Shown in pieces: positions 36,120-46,440 of a stretch of DNA of 64,000 nt. The position numbers and the translations under genes were made by a program. Origin of the DNA: Arenicola marina (lineage: Eukaryota; Annelida; Polychaeta; Arenicolidae); assembly GCA_964019135.1 (NCBI GenBank), contig OZ025248.1, positions 34,775,670 to 34,839,669 of the forward strand, in the 5' to 3' direction. Numbering within the stretch: the stretch's first letter is position 1; every line of letters begins with the position of its first letter. The notes under the pieces are model-generated. The model was not told the DNA's origin. It saw only the letters and a program-made list of their open reading frames with translations, and did not search any database.

Positions 36120-37085
36120 ACCTTATTGCAGACATTGACTGATGCAGGGGATTTTTGTAAAACATCTAAATTATTACAATGGAATACAGACTCTATAACT
36201 GGTCACGTGACTAGATCCACAGCGTGCCATAGACGCTGACAATCATCTCGCGTTTCTTAACCCGGGCGCCGGTGCCTGGCATTGTCTCTTCATTAGCACT
36301 GGACGATCCTCGCCAACGGTTTGTGTAGAAATTCGACCTTTTAGTCGTGTCGCCCATGCTCGAATTTCAGGTCTCCATGCCAACTGGTTGAGCGCCTCTC
36401 ACGTGATCTCTCCCCGTCGTCAAGCCGACAGCGGCACGAGGAAATGAGAACTACAGAGAAAAACATAGCGATGGCAACATGTGGCATTATACCAAAGACC
36501 TTTTTTATATATGGATATTTAACAAATAGATATATGTATAGAGATATGTATAGGCTTTGTCTGTTAGAATAGGTTTGCCATAGCGTAGGGCCACATGTGT
36601 AGAAATGGCCACCTCCCCCTGGTACTAACGAGGAAGCCACAGACGCATACATGTCCTGCATGGAGGGGGGGGGGGCAAGGGGTATTTACGTACCTCGTGA
36701 TTGTGCATTTCATTTCACCGTGAACTGGGAATGATGAAATTAATTCTTCGTGAACTGGGAATGGGGCATTAGTCGACCGCCAAGATCGAGGATTTCCATT
36801 AATCGTGAACTGGGAATTTTAATATTAAGTAACCGTGAATCCGGAAATCGTCAATTTAGTATCGTGTATCCGCCCTTCCATTGCATGAGTTCGGCTTTTA
36901 ATTCATCGTGACGTGGGAATAAAGAAATTTATTTTTCGTGATCTGGAAACACGACCCACCTTGCCCCCCGGGCACTTTTTCTCAGCTTAAGCAACAGTGA
37001 TCAGTGCCTATCCACGTTCATTCCACGTTTTAGCCGCGTTCCCTCCGCGTTCTATTCACGTCCTTATTTGTTTATCGCCCACGCC
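36120..37085. other. Unique DNA with a degenerate GTGAACTGGGAAT repeat
   Basis: From 36,715 to 36,955 the phrase CGTGAACTGGGAAT and decayed forms recur about seven times at irregular spacing, an old tandem repeat. At 37,012-37,065 five degenerate 13-bp words (CACGTTCATTC-like) follow. The rest has no recognisable gene. Confidence 0.55.
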
Positions 37086-37179
37086 GCCAAGCCTGTCACC
37101 AACAGGTCCGATGTGGGGGGGGGGGGGGATCCTGGGGTGGGGAGGCGTCGCCCGTATCCCGCCCTAGGGGGTGAGAGTG

Positions 37180-37660
37180 ATTGAGGGGGTGGGTGGGCTG
37201 GAAGAGGAAGGGGGTGAGGACAGGGGAGAGGGCGGCGGGAGAGGGAGGAAGATGGGTAGAAGGAGGGATGGATAGGGGGGGGGGTGGTGGGAGGGAGGGA
37301 GAGGTGCAGGGAGGGAGCGGCGGAGGGACGGAGCGGCAGGAGAGGGAGGGGCTGAAAGCAGAGATGTGGAGGCGGCGAGGGAGGGGGAGAGGGAGATGGG
37401 TGGAAGGAGGGAGGGAGGAACATGGGTGGAAAGAGGGAGGGAGGGATATGGGTGGAAAGAGGGAGGGATAGGGGGGTGGCGGGAGGGAGGGAGGGATATG
37501 GGTGGAAAGAGGGAGGGATAGGGGGTGGCGGGAGGGAGGGGGCTGTGGAGGGAGGGAGCGGGGTGGTGGGAGTTGGTGAGAAGAAGACGTGGGAGGAGTG
37601 TGTGGGGGAGAAATGGGGGCGGGGTGTGGAGGTGGTGGTGGTGAAGGAGGACATCATACA
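37180..37660 (+). repeat. GGGA-rich polypurine tract
   Basis: Almost uninterrupted purines on the plus strand, with many GGGAGGGAGG blocks and a 43- to 52-bp repeated phrase containing GATATGGGTGGAAAGAGGGA at 37,440-37,525. Such a tract can form triplex or G-quadruplex DNA. Long minus-strand frames here are Pro/Ser-rich artefacts. Confidence 0.85.
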
Positions 37661-37733
37661 ATGACGCCTGAAGCCTGTACCGCCAGTCGGTCAGACAAGT
37701 CGTTGGTTTATTGCACTATGGTAATAGGGCATC

Positions 37734-38361
37734 CTATGGCAAGCCAAAGTGGACTTTAATGGAGTATTTGCACATATTTCCAAATATTTAAAGATATCTT
37801 TAAATATTTGGACATATCTTCAAATATTTAAAGATATCTTTAAATCATTTGAAGATATCTTTAAATGAATTAATGATATCTTTAATTCATTTAAAGATAT
37901 CTTCAAATCACTGTGCTTATGGTTAGTATTTGCACATATCTCTAAATGAATTAATGATATCTTTAAATCATTTAAAGATATCATTAAATGATTTAAAGAT
38001 ATCTCTAAATCATTTAATGATATCTTTAAATGATTTAAAGATATCTTTAAATCATGCCGATTTGGACATATGTGAAATTGAATTACTGTTATCTTTAATT
38101 CATTTAATGATATCTTTAATTGAATTACTGTTATCTTTAATTCATTTAATGATGTCTTTAATTGAATTATTGTTATCTTTAATTCATTTAATGATATCTT
38201 TAATGGAATTAAAGATATCATTAATTGAATTAAAGACATCTCTAAATCATTTAAACATATCAGTAATTCAATTAAAGATATGTCCAAATATTTAAAGATA
38301 TCTTTAAATATTTGGACATATGTGCAAATACTCCATTAAAGTCCACTTTGGCTTGCCATAG
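37734..38361. mobile_element. 628-bp palindromic element built of 21-bp GATATC units
   Basis: The ends are inverted repeats of at least 44 bp: CTATGGCAAGCCAAAGTGGA at 37,734-37,753, with its complement ending at 38,361. The inversion continues into TTTAATGGAGTATTTGCACATAT and beyond. CATC flanks both sides (37,730-37,733 and 38,362-38,365), consistent with a 4-bp target duplication. The whole interior is a series of 21-bp units around the palindrome AAAGATATCTTT separated by AAATCATTT or AATTCATTT, so the element reads alike on both strands. Both strands carry open frames (plus 37,930-38,295, minus 38,287-37,820) spelling Ile/Leu heptads such as ISLNDLK. It has no transposase. Most likely a foldback or MITE-type element whose interior expanded as a satellite. 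Confidence 0.8.
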
Positions 38362-38559
38362 CATCTCGGGGTGACCAACTCCCATTGCATGCAGAGCGTG
38401 AGAGCTGCAATACAATAAATGGCTGACGTGTCAAGTTTTTCGATGTAGAATATTGTAAATATGGCGAGTATTTGACGTTTTTCCTGACGATATGATACTT
38501 ATAATGGATCGACCATAATAAAGTGGTATTTACCATTGTGATCATGATTGACGTGACGT

Positions 38560-38745
38560 GAAGCGGCCTGCCCCAGATGGGTGCACCGTCACCGTACCTG
38601 CATTCAGCGCTCTGGCCACCTGAGAGCCTAATGTCACGTGGGTCGGTGGTTCGAACCCCGCTGTGGCCATGTCTGTGTGGTCGCCGGATAAAGACCCCAT
38701 GTCCTTCTTCGCGCAGAGTCTGAATATGCAACCAACCAACCGTAT
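38560..38745 (+). mobile_element. tRNA-derived SINE copy with clear B-box
   Basis: GGTGGTTCGAACCCCGC at 38,645-38,661 contains a perfect pol III B-box (GGTTCGAAC). GCGCTCTGGCCACCTGAG upstream, at about 38,608, is a poor A-box candidate. The body from 38,647 aligns with the remnant at 35,243-35,316. The 3' side ends in a CAACCAACCAACC repeat at about 38,729-38,741, typical of a SINE tail. Family name unknown. Confidence 0.65.
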
Positions 38746-38754
38746 CTGAACCGC

Positions 38755-38825
38755 ATGATCCACTAAATGGGAAGCAGAATTCATCAGTTAACTACGAAAT
38801 GGCTTACTAGAGGGCGGCACTATAT
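38755..38825 (+). repeat. Dispersed repeat shared with 63,131-63,200
   Basis: Twenty-two consecutive bases (starting AATTCATCAGTTAACTACG) are identical between 38,778 and 63,153, within about 70 bp of overall similarity. Both copies carry an ACTAGAKGGCG word (TTACTAGAGGGCGG here) that fits the CTCF consensus. The copy here follows directly after the SINE tail. Probably a fragment of a mobile element. Confidence 0.7.
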
Positions 38826-38829
38826 TTAT

Positions 38830-40235
38830 GCTGCATGTTTCTGGAATAGTAACTAGGGTCGTGTTGTAAAGAGATACCGTGAGTAATATGTGAGCCATGC
38901 TGACGCAATGCTTCAGGCAAACATGGACGCATAGCCAGTGTTGGGTTGGATTCTCGTGGACTGACGTCCCAATACGCCAAAAAATCACACGGCAAATTAC
39001 ACCGTTAAAAACTGTTAAAAACTCCTCGACATCCAAGGTCCTTTGACAAGGATGAAGCGTCCCTGTTAATATCACAGGTCAGTTGATATGTCGACGTGTC
39101 TTCACTGGTGTCCATAAATTGGGTGCCGGGGGGCTGGGGCATGAGGACGGGGTAGGGGATGGGGAGGGGAGGGAGGGCGGGGTATTGAGTGGCCATGGGA
39201 CATTGAGGGTATAAGGAGAGCGGACAGGGAGGCGGGGAGGTGGGGAGGCGGGGGGGGGGGGGGCACTGAGGGAAGGGGGTGGGGGAGGAAGATGAACTTA
39301 TAAAGTTACATACTTTTTCCTAGATAACTGCTTGCCAGCACATTTACCGATCGGTCTGTGCCATGTGATGACAGCGGGCTGACTGACCACTCACCATTTA
39401 GACAGACCCACAGCAGCCCTGATTGTGACCCGGCCGGGCTCCAACGTTTGAAGGGTCCCATCCGCAGGAAGCTACAGCGGAATACCACCGTTGCCACACC
39501 GCCCACTGGCCTCAAACCCCTTCCCTCTCTGCCCCCCCCCCCCATCCCCACGATCTTCTAACCTCACCCTCGCATTGCCCCGCCCCTTCCTGTTGCATGC
39601 CCCCCGCCCCCATCCACTCACCGCCCTCTTCTCCGCTTGTTTTCCTAGTTCTCTTATAGCCCGCTTGGGGGCTGACGACCTACCCGTTGTGATGTCTCTA
39701 AGGTTATTCTCGATATTTAGCGTATTATATCGAGAACTAGATCATGTGGGCTGGGATACATTTGTCGTAGTGAGGACGAACGACGCCAGGAAATCATGAA
39801 TACAAGGGTGAAAATACGCCACCGCCTGGGGGCAAATCGAGACATGAGTAAGTTTGTACTTTAGTTTGCACTGATTACATAATCGACACACTGAGTCAGC
39901 CACAAGCCAATGATCCACTCACAAGTGGCGGGTTGAAGTGAAATAGTGTGCGGATGTTGTTAGAACAACGGGAGTAACTGACAGCCTGGCAATATGTTCG
40001 CTTTCAACCTCCCTAACATGATCAATTCGCGTTGCTTTATAGGCCTGACGTCCGCCATTTTGCAAAAAAGACGCCGACATTACCACAAGGTTTGTCTGAA
40101 TATTTTTACATCAATCTGTCATATTGCCCTTTGGTTAATTTCTTTTTACAAAACATGAAATGCGGTCTTTTCACCAGTGCGCTGGGGAGTCATTCATATG
40201 TCCAAGTTGCAGATAATCGCACGAACGATTCCTGC
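38830..40235. other. Unique DNA with G/C homopolymer tracts, no confirmed gene
   Basis: This stretch includes a G-rich patch at 39,125-39,290 and a C-rich patch at 39,530-39,615. A plus-strand frame at 39,358-39,561 follows a weak acceptor (CCATTTAG near 39,401) but ends in the C tract without a donor, so I do not call an exon. Confidence 0.45.
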
Positions 40236-40240
40236 ATTGT

Positions 40241-40273
40241 TACTGACAGAAGTCTAAAAGACTTCTGTCAGTA
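40241..40273. other. Perfect hairpin, 15-bp stem, 3-base loop
   Basis: TACTGACAGAAGTCT (40,241-40,255) is followed by AAA and then its exact reverse complement (40,259-40,273). Such a stem is unlikely by chance in one window. It is too short for a microRNA precursor, and no Helitron-type CTRR end follows within about 12 bases. Its role is unknown. Confidence 0.85.
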
Positions 40274-40299
40274 TACTGCTCAGTTCGGTTTGTAAATTT

Positions 40300-42135
40300 G
40301 TTTGTTGATATGTTTGTCCCTTGGATACAGGACGCACGGTAACAGTTGCGGCTGTCATACTTAACCAAGTGATAGATATATGAAATATCTCGGCTAAGTT
40401 CGTTATTGGCATCTGTAGGTCAAAGGTCAAGGTCAGAGCGATTTTTGTGAAAAAAAAATTAAGAACGCGTTTATCTTCGTTAATATTAGACCTAGAGAAA
40501 TGCGGTTAATTTCAGAATGTGGTACGGTTTAGACTGCATCTTTCAGCCATTGACCACTTTTTGATGCGTCATACTAATTTTCGAGCTACATGACGTTTTA
40601 TGTTTTCTGAAAAACGCAAAAGATGACCTTGAACCGTTTTTCTTCGGTTTGACCTATTTAGGTTGAAGGTATCGCTTTAGTGTTCCGGACTCTCATAGAA
40701 ATATGAATGGCAATAATCTCTGTGCAATCTGAGATTTTTCAGATCCGTCATATGACGTCACGATGACGTCACTTTCGGTACATTGAAAAAATCGTCAAAA
40801 ATGGGCCAAAAATTAAAAAAAATCGAAAGTGGCGTTATTTTGTAGGAAATGGGCTCCGATGTTCGCCTGCATCATAAAAATAGTATGTTCATATCTTACT
40901 TCCGGTTCCAGGGGTGACGGCAATTCCCTATGGGACCTCCAATGTTAAAGCCCTCAATCTCTCAGGCTGGGGAAATTTGTTTTCCCCGTATTTCATCGGT
41001 GCCTGCATCAAACAGTTTCGGAATTTTTTCTGTGATTAAACATGGTACCCATTAGCCATGGTCCTTACTAGATGGAATTCAGACAAGAAGTGACGTCACA
41101 GGATTTTTTTGAAATTTTCCCCATTGTGAAAGATAGGGATTTTGGGGGTTTGCAGGGGCTCCCACGAGCGTCCTATTAAAGCCATCGCTCTATGCTTGCA
41201 GTTGTAGTAGGATAGCAGTAGGATGGACCATTAACTATAAACACGGTGACATAGCCCGGTAACTTTTTGGTATATAGTCGAACGCGTTTAACATGGGACC
41301 CTATAGAGATAATCAAACTTTCTTCAATATGACGTACTTCCGTCAGAGCGATCTCACTTTGCTTTACTACGGTGCGAGATATGGACGATTGCAAGAGGTC
41401 TAGTGTATACCCACGGCGAACGCGCGTCTCAGTTTTGTTTTCATGGCAACCAAAGATTTGCCCAATGATAAAGTATACAAATTGGGTCTAACTTAAAAAA
41501 ATCGTCAAAAATCGGAAAAACAAGCTAGAGCTTAGATCTTTGCAGATGGTGGTAGGGAACATACGTCTCCAGATCACTATTGGCAGCTAATCATTATTAT
41601 TCTTTTTATCTTGGCTGCAGAGTCCTTTCTTCGTCTGTTTTTTTTTCATTTATCCGTAATGATGAAGAATAGCAATTTTCGGTAATTAGGTCAAGCCATA
41701 TCAGAAGAGCTGACAATCCTACCGCCGTTCTAGTCAACGTTTTTGATTCATAGTACAAAGGTTTGTGTTTTGGTATTTGGACGTCGTCGTGCGTCATGCC
41801 ATGACGTCAGCATGACGTAATGACGTCATAATTTGGTAAATGCCACTACTCGCCTATTATACGTCATAGCGACTTCCAGTTTGTTTGAGGTTAAACCTTA
41901 TACCAAGGGACAACTGGTGGTATGCGTAACTTTCTTGGCGGTACTGAAGCGTGTGCGTCAAAAATGACGTCCAAGTTTACGTTACCCGACTTAATCGCGA
42001 GATCCTCTACGTTTCAACTACATAGGCACTACCTAAAATCACTAGGTACATTGGCAGGTAAAGTGAAAAAAATTGAAGCTAAGTTGTTCATTTTTGTAAG
42101 CGTCAGTGACGTCATGTGACGTCACGTTGACGTTT
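40300..42135. other. Non-coding region with a cluster of TGACGTCA palindromes
   Basis: Seven perfect TGACGTCA sites lie at 40,753, 40,764, 41,091, 41,802, 41,821, 42,107 and 42,117. This is the full CREB/ATF response element, expected about once in 65 kb by chance. Related phrases recur at a distance (ATCGTCAAAAATGG near 40,792 and ATCGTCAAAAATCGG near 41,502), so the region may be a decayed repeat. No protein gene is recognised; frames here are under 75 codons. Confidence 0.6.
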
Positions 42136-42650
42136 CGATGGCAACGGAACTAAGCCCGAAGGTAAAGTATAGAGAGTCTAGCCAAATTGGAAAATTCAAT
42201 AAAAATCAGGTGAAGAGAGAGAGAGAGAGGAGCTGTACGACATGGGTGCAAGTTACTTCTGTCAGTCCCATTCAGCCTACGGCTGATTATGGTCTTGTAA
42301 TGGATTCTTGGATATTCCTTTGTCAGATATGTTCTACTATAGTCGCATTCAGTCGCTGGGTCAGGTGGGGTTGTTCAATGAATATGGCGTTCTCTTTCGT
42401 GCGTCACATGCACATTGTGTTCTTGAACCGATTCACCTGTTCCATACACCCCGCCCCCCCTCCGCCCCCCAGCGACCCCCATCGCCCCATCCCCTTGCAT
42501 CCCCCGCCCCATTGCAACCCCCAACAACAAAAACTCTACCCAGGCAGGGAAATTGCTTTTGTGAGTTAAACACATCACACTGAGTGCAGGATGCTTCTCT
42601 ACCTCGATCGGTGACCAGGTGACAGCTGCCGCGGATGGCATGGCATGGCA
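42136..42650. other. Unique spacer before the 41-bp array
   Basis: About 500 bp with a GA run at 42,216-42,229 and a C-rich patch at 42,450-42,515. A 143-codon plus frame (42,138-42,569) has an ATG but runs into the C-rich patch and shows no recognisable domain, so it is not called a gene. Confidence 0.4.
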
Positions 42651-42651
42651 T

Positions 42652-44080
42652 TGCTGTGGTCCCCACGACAGACCGACCAGGGATTGACGTAGCGCTATGG
42701 TCTCCAAGACAGACCGACCAGGGATTGACGTATCGCTATGGCCGCCAAGACAGACCGACCAGGGATTGACGTATCGCTATGGCCGCCAAGACAGACCGAC
42801 CAGGGATTGACGTAGCGCTATGGCCGCCACGACAGACCGACCAGGGATTGACTTATCGCTATGGTCTCCACGACAGACCGACCAGGGATTGACGTAGCGC
42901 TATGGCCGCCAAGACAGACCGACCAGGGATTGACGTATCGCTATGGTCTCCACGACAGACCGACCAGGGATTGACGTAGCGCTATGGTCTCCAAGACAGA
43001 CCGACCAGGGATTGACGTAGCGCTATGGCCGCCACGACAGACCGACCAGGGATTGACGTAGCGCTATGGCCGCCACGACAGACCGACCAGGGATTGACGT
43101 AGCGCTATGGCCGCCAAGACAGACCGACCAGGGATTGACGTAGCGCTATGGCCGCCACGACAGACCGACCAGGGATTGACGTAGCGCTATGGTCTCCAAG
43201 ATAGACCGACCAGGGATTGACGTAGCGCTATGGTCCCCACGACAGACCGGCCGGGGATTGACGTACCGCTATGGTCCCCACGACAGACCGACCAGGGATT
43301 GACGTAGCGCTATGGCCGCCACGACAGACCGACCAAGGATTGACGTATCGCTATGGTCTCCACGACAGACCGACCAGGGATTGACGTAGCGCTATGGCCT
43401 CCACGACAGACCGACCAGGGATTGACGTATCGCTATGGCCTCCACGACAGACCGACCAGGGATTGACGTATCGCTATGGCCTCCACGACAGACCGACCAG
43501 GGATTGACGTATCGCTATGGTCTCCACGACAGACCGACCAGGGATTGACGTAGCGCTATGGCCTCCACGACAGACCGACCAGGGATTGACGTATCGCTAT
43601 GGCCTCCACGACAGACCGACCAGGGATTGACGTAGCGCTATGGTGTCCACGACAGACCGACCAGGGATTGACGTATCGCTATGGCCTCCACGACAGACCG
43701 ACCAGGGATTGACGTAGCGCTATGGTGTCCACGACAGACCGACCAGGGATTGACGTAGCGCTATGGCCTCCGCGACAGACCGACCAGGGATTGACGTATC
43801 GCTATGGTCTCCACGACAGACCGACCAGGGATTGACGTAGCGCTATGGCCTCCACGACAGACCGACCAGGGATTGACGTAGCGCTATGGTGTCCACGACA
43901 GACCGACCAGGGATTGACGTATCGCTATGGTCTCCACGACAGACCAACCAGGGATTGACGTAGCGCTATGGCCTCCACGACAGACCGACCAGGGATTGAC
44001 GTATCGCTATGGTCTCCACGACAGACCGACCAGGGATTGACGTAGCGCAATGGCCGCCACGACAGACCGACCAGGGATAG
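42652..44080 (+). repeat. 41-bp minisatellite, about 35 copies
   Basis: The unit starts GACAGACCGACCAGGGATTG and continues ACGTAGCGCTATGGCCTCCAC. It is very regular in length. Two positions vary: TAGCGCT versus TATCGCT, and the word after TATGG (TCTCCAA, CCGCCAA, CCGCCAC, TCTCCAC, CCTCCAC or TGTCCAC). The CCGCC forms cluster on the left and the CCTCC and TGTCC forms on the right, so new units have spread locally. Confidence 0.97.
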
Positions 44081-44700
44081 ATTGACGGCGAGATTTCCCC
44101 GGAGATAACCCATCACCAACCAACAATGTTATGGCGATAAAATGCTCCCCTCATATGACGTTAGACATCGGGCTTGCCCCGCCCACGGCGATAATCCTTT
44201 TCATCGGCCCCGGGCTGTGTCATAAAATAGTTTGCCGCTCTATAGATAGCCCCGGGTAACCCTGTTGGAGCACGGACCCCGGCGACGAGCCGTGCTGCCA
44301 GCGCGTCATGTAGTGCGAGTACATCGCGCTGGGGGTGGAAGGCATTGGAAGATACGTGACGTTGAAGCTTTGACCACTATAGGGTGTGTGACCTCAAGGC
44401 TAATGGCGGGGGTGACCAGGGCTCTGAAGGTGACGGCCGCAACCTTCACAGGGTCAAAAGGACTCAATATGGGTTTCAGGCTACGAGTGTGCACGTACGT
44501 GAAGGCTACGTTGGGCCAATATAGCTCCTGGGGCAATGCCATGGGATGGGGTGCGGCATGACCTAGCTGTGTGAGGGCGCGAACCCTTGACCTGTGGTTC
44601 TGTTGCTCACCCCAATTACCAACCGAGGTGAGCATGTCGTGTATGGTAGGCGCTTTGTTCCCGACCTTGACTTGCTCAAGGATTTCACTCTGTAGCCTCT
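44081..44700. other. Unique spacer, possible SINE tail
   Basis: TCCCCGGAGATAACCCATCACCAACCAAC at 44,096-44,124 resembles the tails of the two SINE copies. The rest is unique and open on both strands (plus 44,265-44,561; minus 44,635-44,306). Openness on both strands argues against either being a gene. Confidence 0.35.
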
Positions 44701-44706
44701 ATTATC

Positions 44707-45212
44707 TGGCCGTTTATGTCTTACAAACCGAGCGTTTATGTCTTACAGATTGATAGATTATGTCCTACAGATTGATAGATTATGTCTTACAGATTGATAG
44801 TTTTTGTCTTACAGACTGGCCGTTCGTGTCTCACAGACTGGCCGTTTATGTCTCAGAGACTGGCCGTTCGTGTCTCACAGACTGGCCGTTTATGTCTCAG
44901 AGACTGGCCGTTCGTGTCTCACAGACTGGCCGTTTATGTCTCAGAGACTGGCCGTTCGTGTCTCACAGACTGGCCGTTTATGTCTCAGAGACTGGCCGTT
45001 CGTGTCTCACAGACTGGCCGTTTACGTCTTACGGACTCGCCGTTTATGTCTTACGGACTGGCCGTTTACGTCTTACGGACTGGCCGTTTATGACTTACGG
45101 ACTGGCCGTTATGTCTCAGAGACTGGCCGTTTGTGTCTCACAGACTGGCCGTTTCTGTCTCACATGGCCGTTTATGTCTTACAGACTGGCCGTTTATGTC
45201 TCACAGGCTTGG
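44707..45212 (+). repeat. 22-bp minisatellite with 44-bp dimer pattern
   Basis: Unit ACTGGCCGTTTATGTCTCAG plus AG. From about 44,815 to 45,010 two forms alternate strictly: one with TTTATGTCTCAGAG and one with TTCGTGTCTCACAG. The higher-order unit is therefore 44 bp. At the edges a third form (TTATGTCTTACAG or TTACGTCTTACGG) appears. Total about 23 units. Open plus-strand frames of up to 207 codons are repeat artefacts. Confidence 0.95.
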
Positions 45213-46070
45213 CCCAGAATTCTGACCGCTTCTGTCACTAATTTGACTTGCTGCGTGCGCATGTCTATGCGGCCACTTTGTCGTCACTATGACGTCCGAG
45301 CCGTGCCTCCCCCTGGCGGCTATTTTCGGCGTTGTACGGACCCTCTAGACTCGCGACGTGACTATTTTGAGATGCCAAAGTAGATTGTACTTGGTTTCAA
45401 CCCCCGTTACCTTTTGGACTTGGCGTCTCCATTTTCTTACCATCGAGCGGGGAAACGAGATAGCGTCACCCGACCGTACTTACCCCTAGAGAGAGAGAGA
45501 GAGAGGGGAAAGTGGGTGTGGGGGGAGGATGGGGGCAAGGTGGGAGGGGGGAGGGGTGGGGGGGGGGCGACGGAAGTCCGGGTCTAATGAACCTACGCAA
45601 GGCCGGAGTCACGCCCTGTCTCGTGACCCCTCCCAACCTCCCCCCCCTACCTCACCCCCCATCCCTCCTCCATTCTCCTTCCTCTCCACCCTCCACTTAC
45701 CACCTCTCCACCTATCCCCGTCACCGACGTTGCTTGAAGATGGGCCCGGCAGGTATATCAGGCACCGGAGAGCCACGGTCTCCCTCAATCTCTCTCTCTC
45801 CCTCTCTCCCTCTCTCTCTCCGGGTTGTCGTCGGGCGCAGTGGTTCATGCCTCCATGGCGTCTATGTATCTATGATTGACGCCTGAAGGGGAAGCCTCCT
45901 CACGTTGGTTATAGCCGAACCGCTCCGGGCAGCCATAGCGGCAGGTTGGTGGCGGGATGCACGGAAGCGACGCTGAACAAGACACACAAAGAGAAATAGA
46001 GACAGACCGAAACTGACAAAGAACCGGAGGCGGTGTATGTCACCAAGACATGTCACTACACATACCATTG
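45213..46070. other. Spacer with paired G-rich and C-rich tracts
   Basis: (GA)n at 45,488-45,510, a G-rich block at 45,510-45,570, a C-rich block at 45,625-45,720, and (CT)n at 45,786-45,822. The G- and C-rich blocks could pair as a loose hairpin. No gene recognised. Confidence 0.5.
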
Positions 46071-46073
46071 GGC

Positions 46074-46440
46074 CAGTGATTCGCCTCAGGGAATAGCTCC
46101 TCCACAAGACAGAACAAAACCACTCTAATGGAACAAATATGTGATCCGCGTCAGGGCATGGTTCAGCCGGAAAGAGACCCAGAATGCTTGTCCTGGGATA
46201 ATCGGCCTTGTCTTGTGGATATCGCCATCGCCACTAGTTCCACAAGAGAGAGACCGATGCCCTTACTCCGCCCAGTGGAGCCAATGGGGATCCAATTCAT
46301 GGCATAGTTTCACGATAGAGACGAAACCACTCAAATTGAATCAGTGATCCGTCGCAGAGAATTGTTCTACAAGAGACCAGCCACTCTAACGCAACCAGTG
46401 ATCCGTCTCAGATAATAGTTCCATAAGAGATACCAACTTA
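46074..46440 (+). repeat. Degenerate tandem repeat of about 62 bp
   Basis: About five diverged units share GTGATCCGTCTCAGATAATA, GTTCCACAAGAGA and CCACTCTAATGGAACCA words. Old array, with unit spacing from about 55 to 75 bp. Confidence 0.65.

Noticed and set aside
37064..37664. Pro/Ser-rich 197- and 165-codon frames
   Set aside because: Caused by the polypurine tract, with no domain and no splice context.
37820..38295. Coiled-coil protein genes on both strands
   Set aside because: The sequence is palindromic 21-mers, so both strands must read alike. There is no promoter or splice context.
39358..39561. Possible exon after CCATTTAG
   Set aside because: Weak acceptor, and the frame runs into a poly-C tract without a donor.
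40241..40290. Helitron 3' end
   Set aside because: The hairpin is not followed by CTRR at the usual distance, and no matching 5' TC end was found.
42652..44080. CRISPR array
   Set aside because: The 41-bp units are contiguous with no unique spacers, and the context is eukaryotic.
44265..44635. Open frames of about 100 codons on both strands
   Set aside because: Simultaneous openness on both strands suggests composition, and no family is recognised.
44760..45383. 207-codon plus-strand frame
   Set aside because: Translation of the 22-bp array, with two other phases also open.
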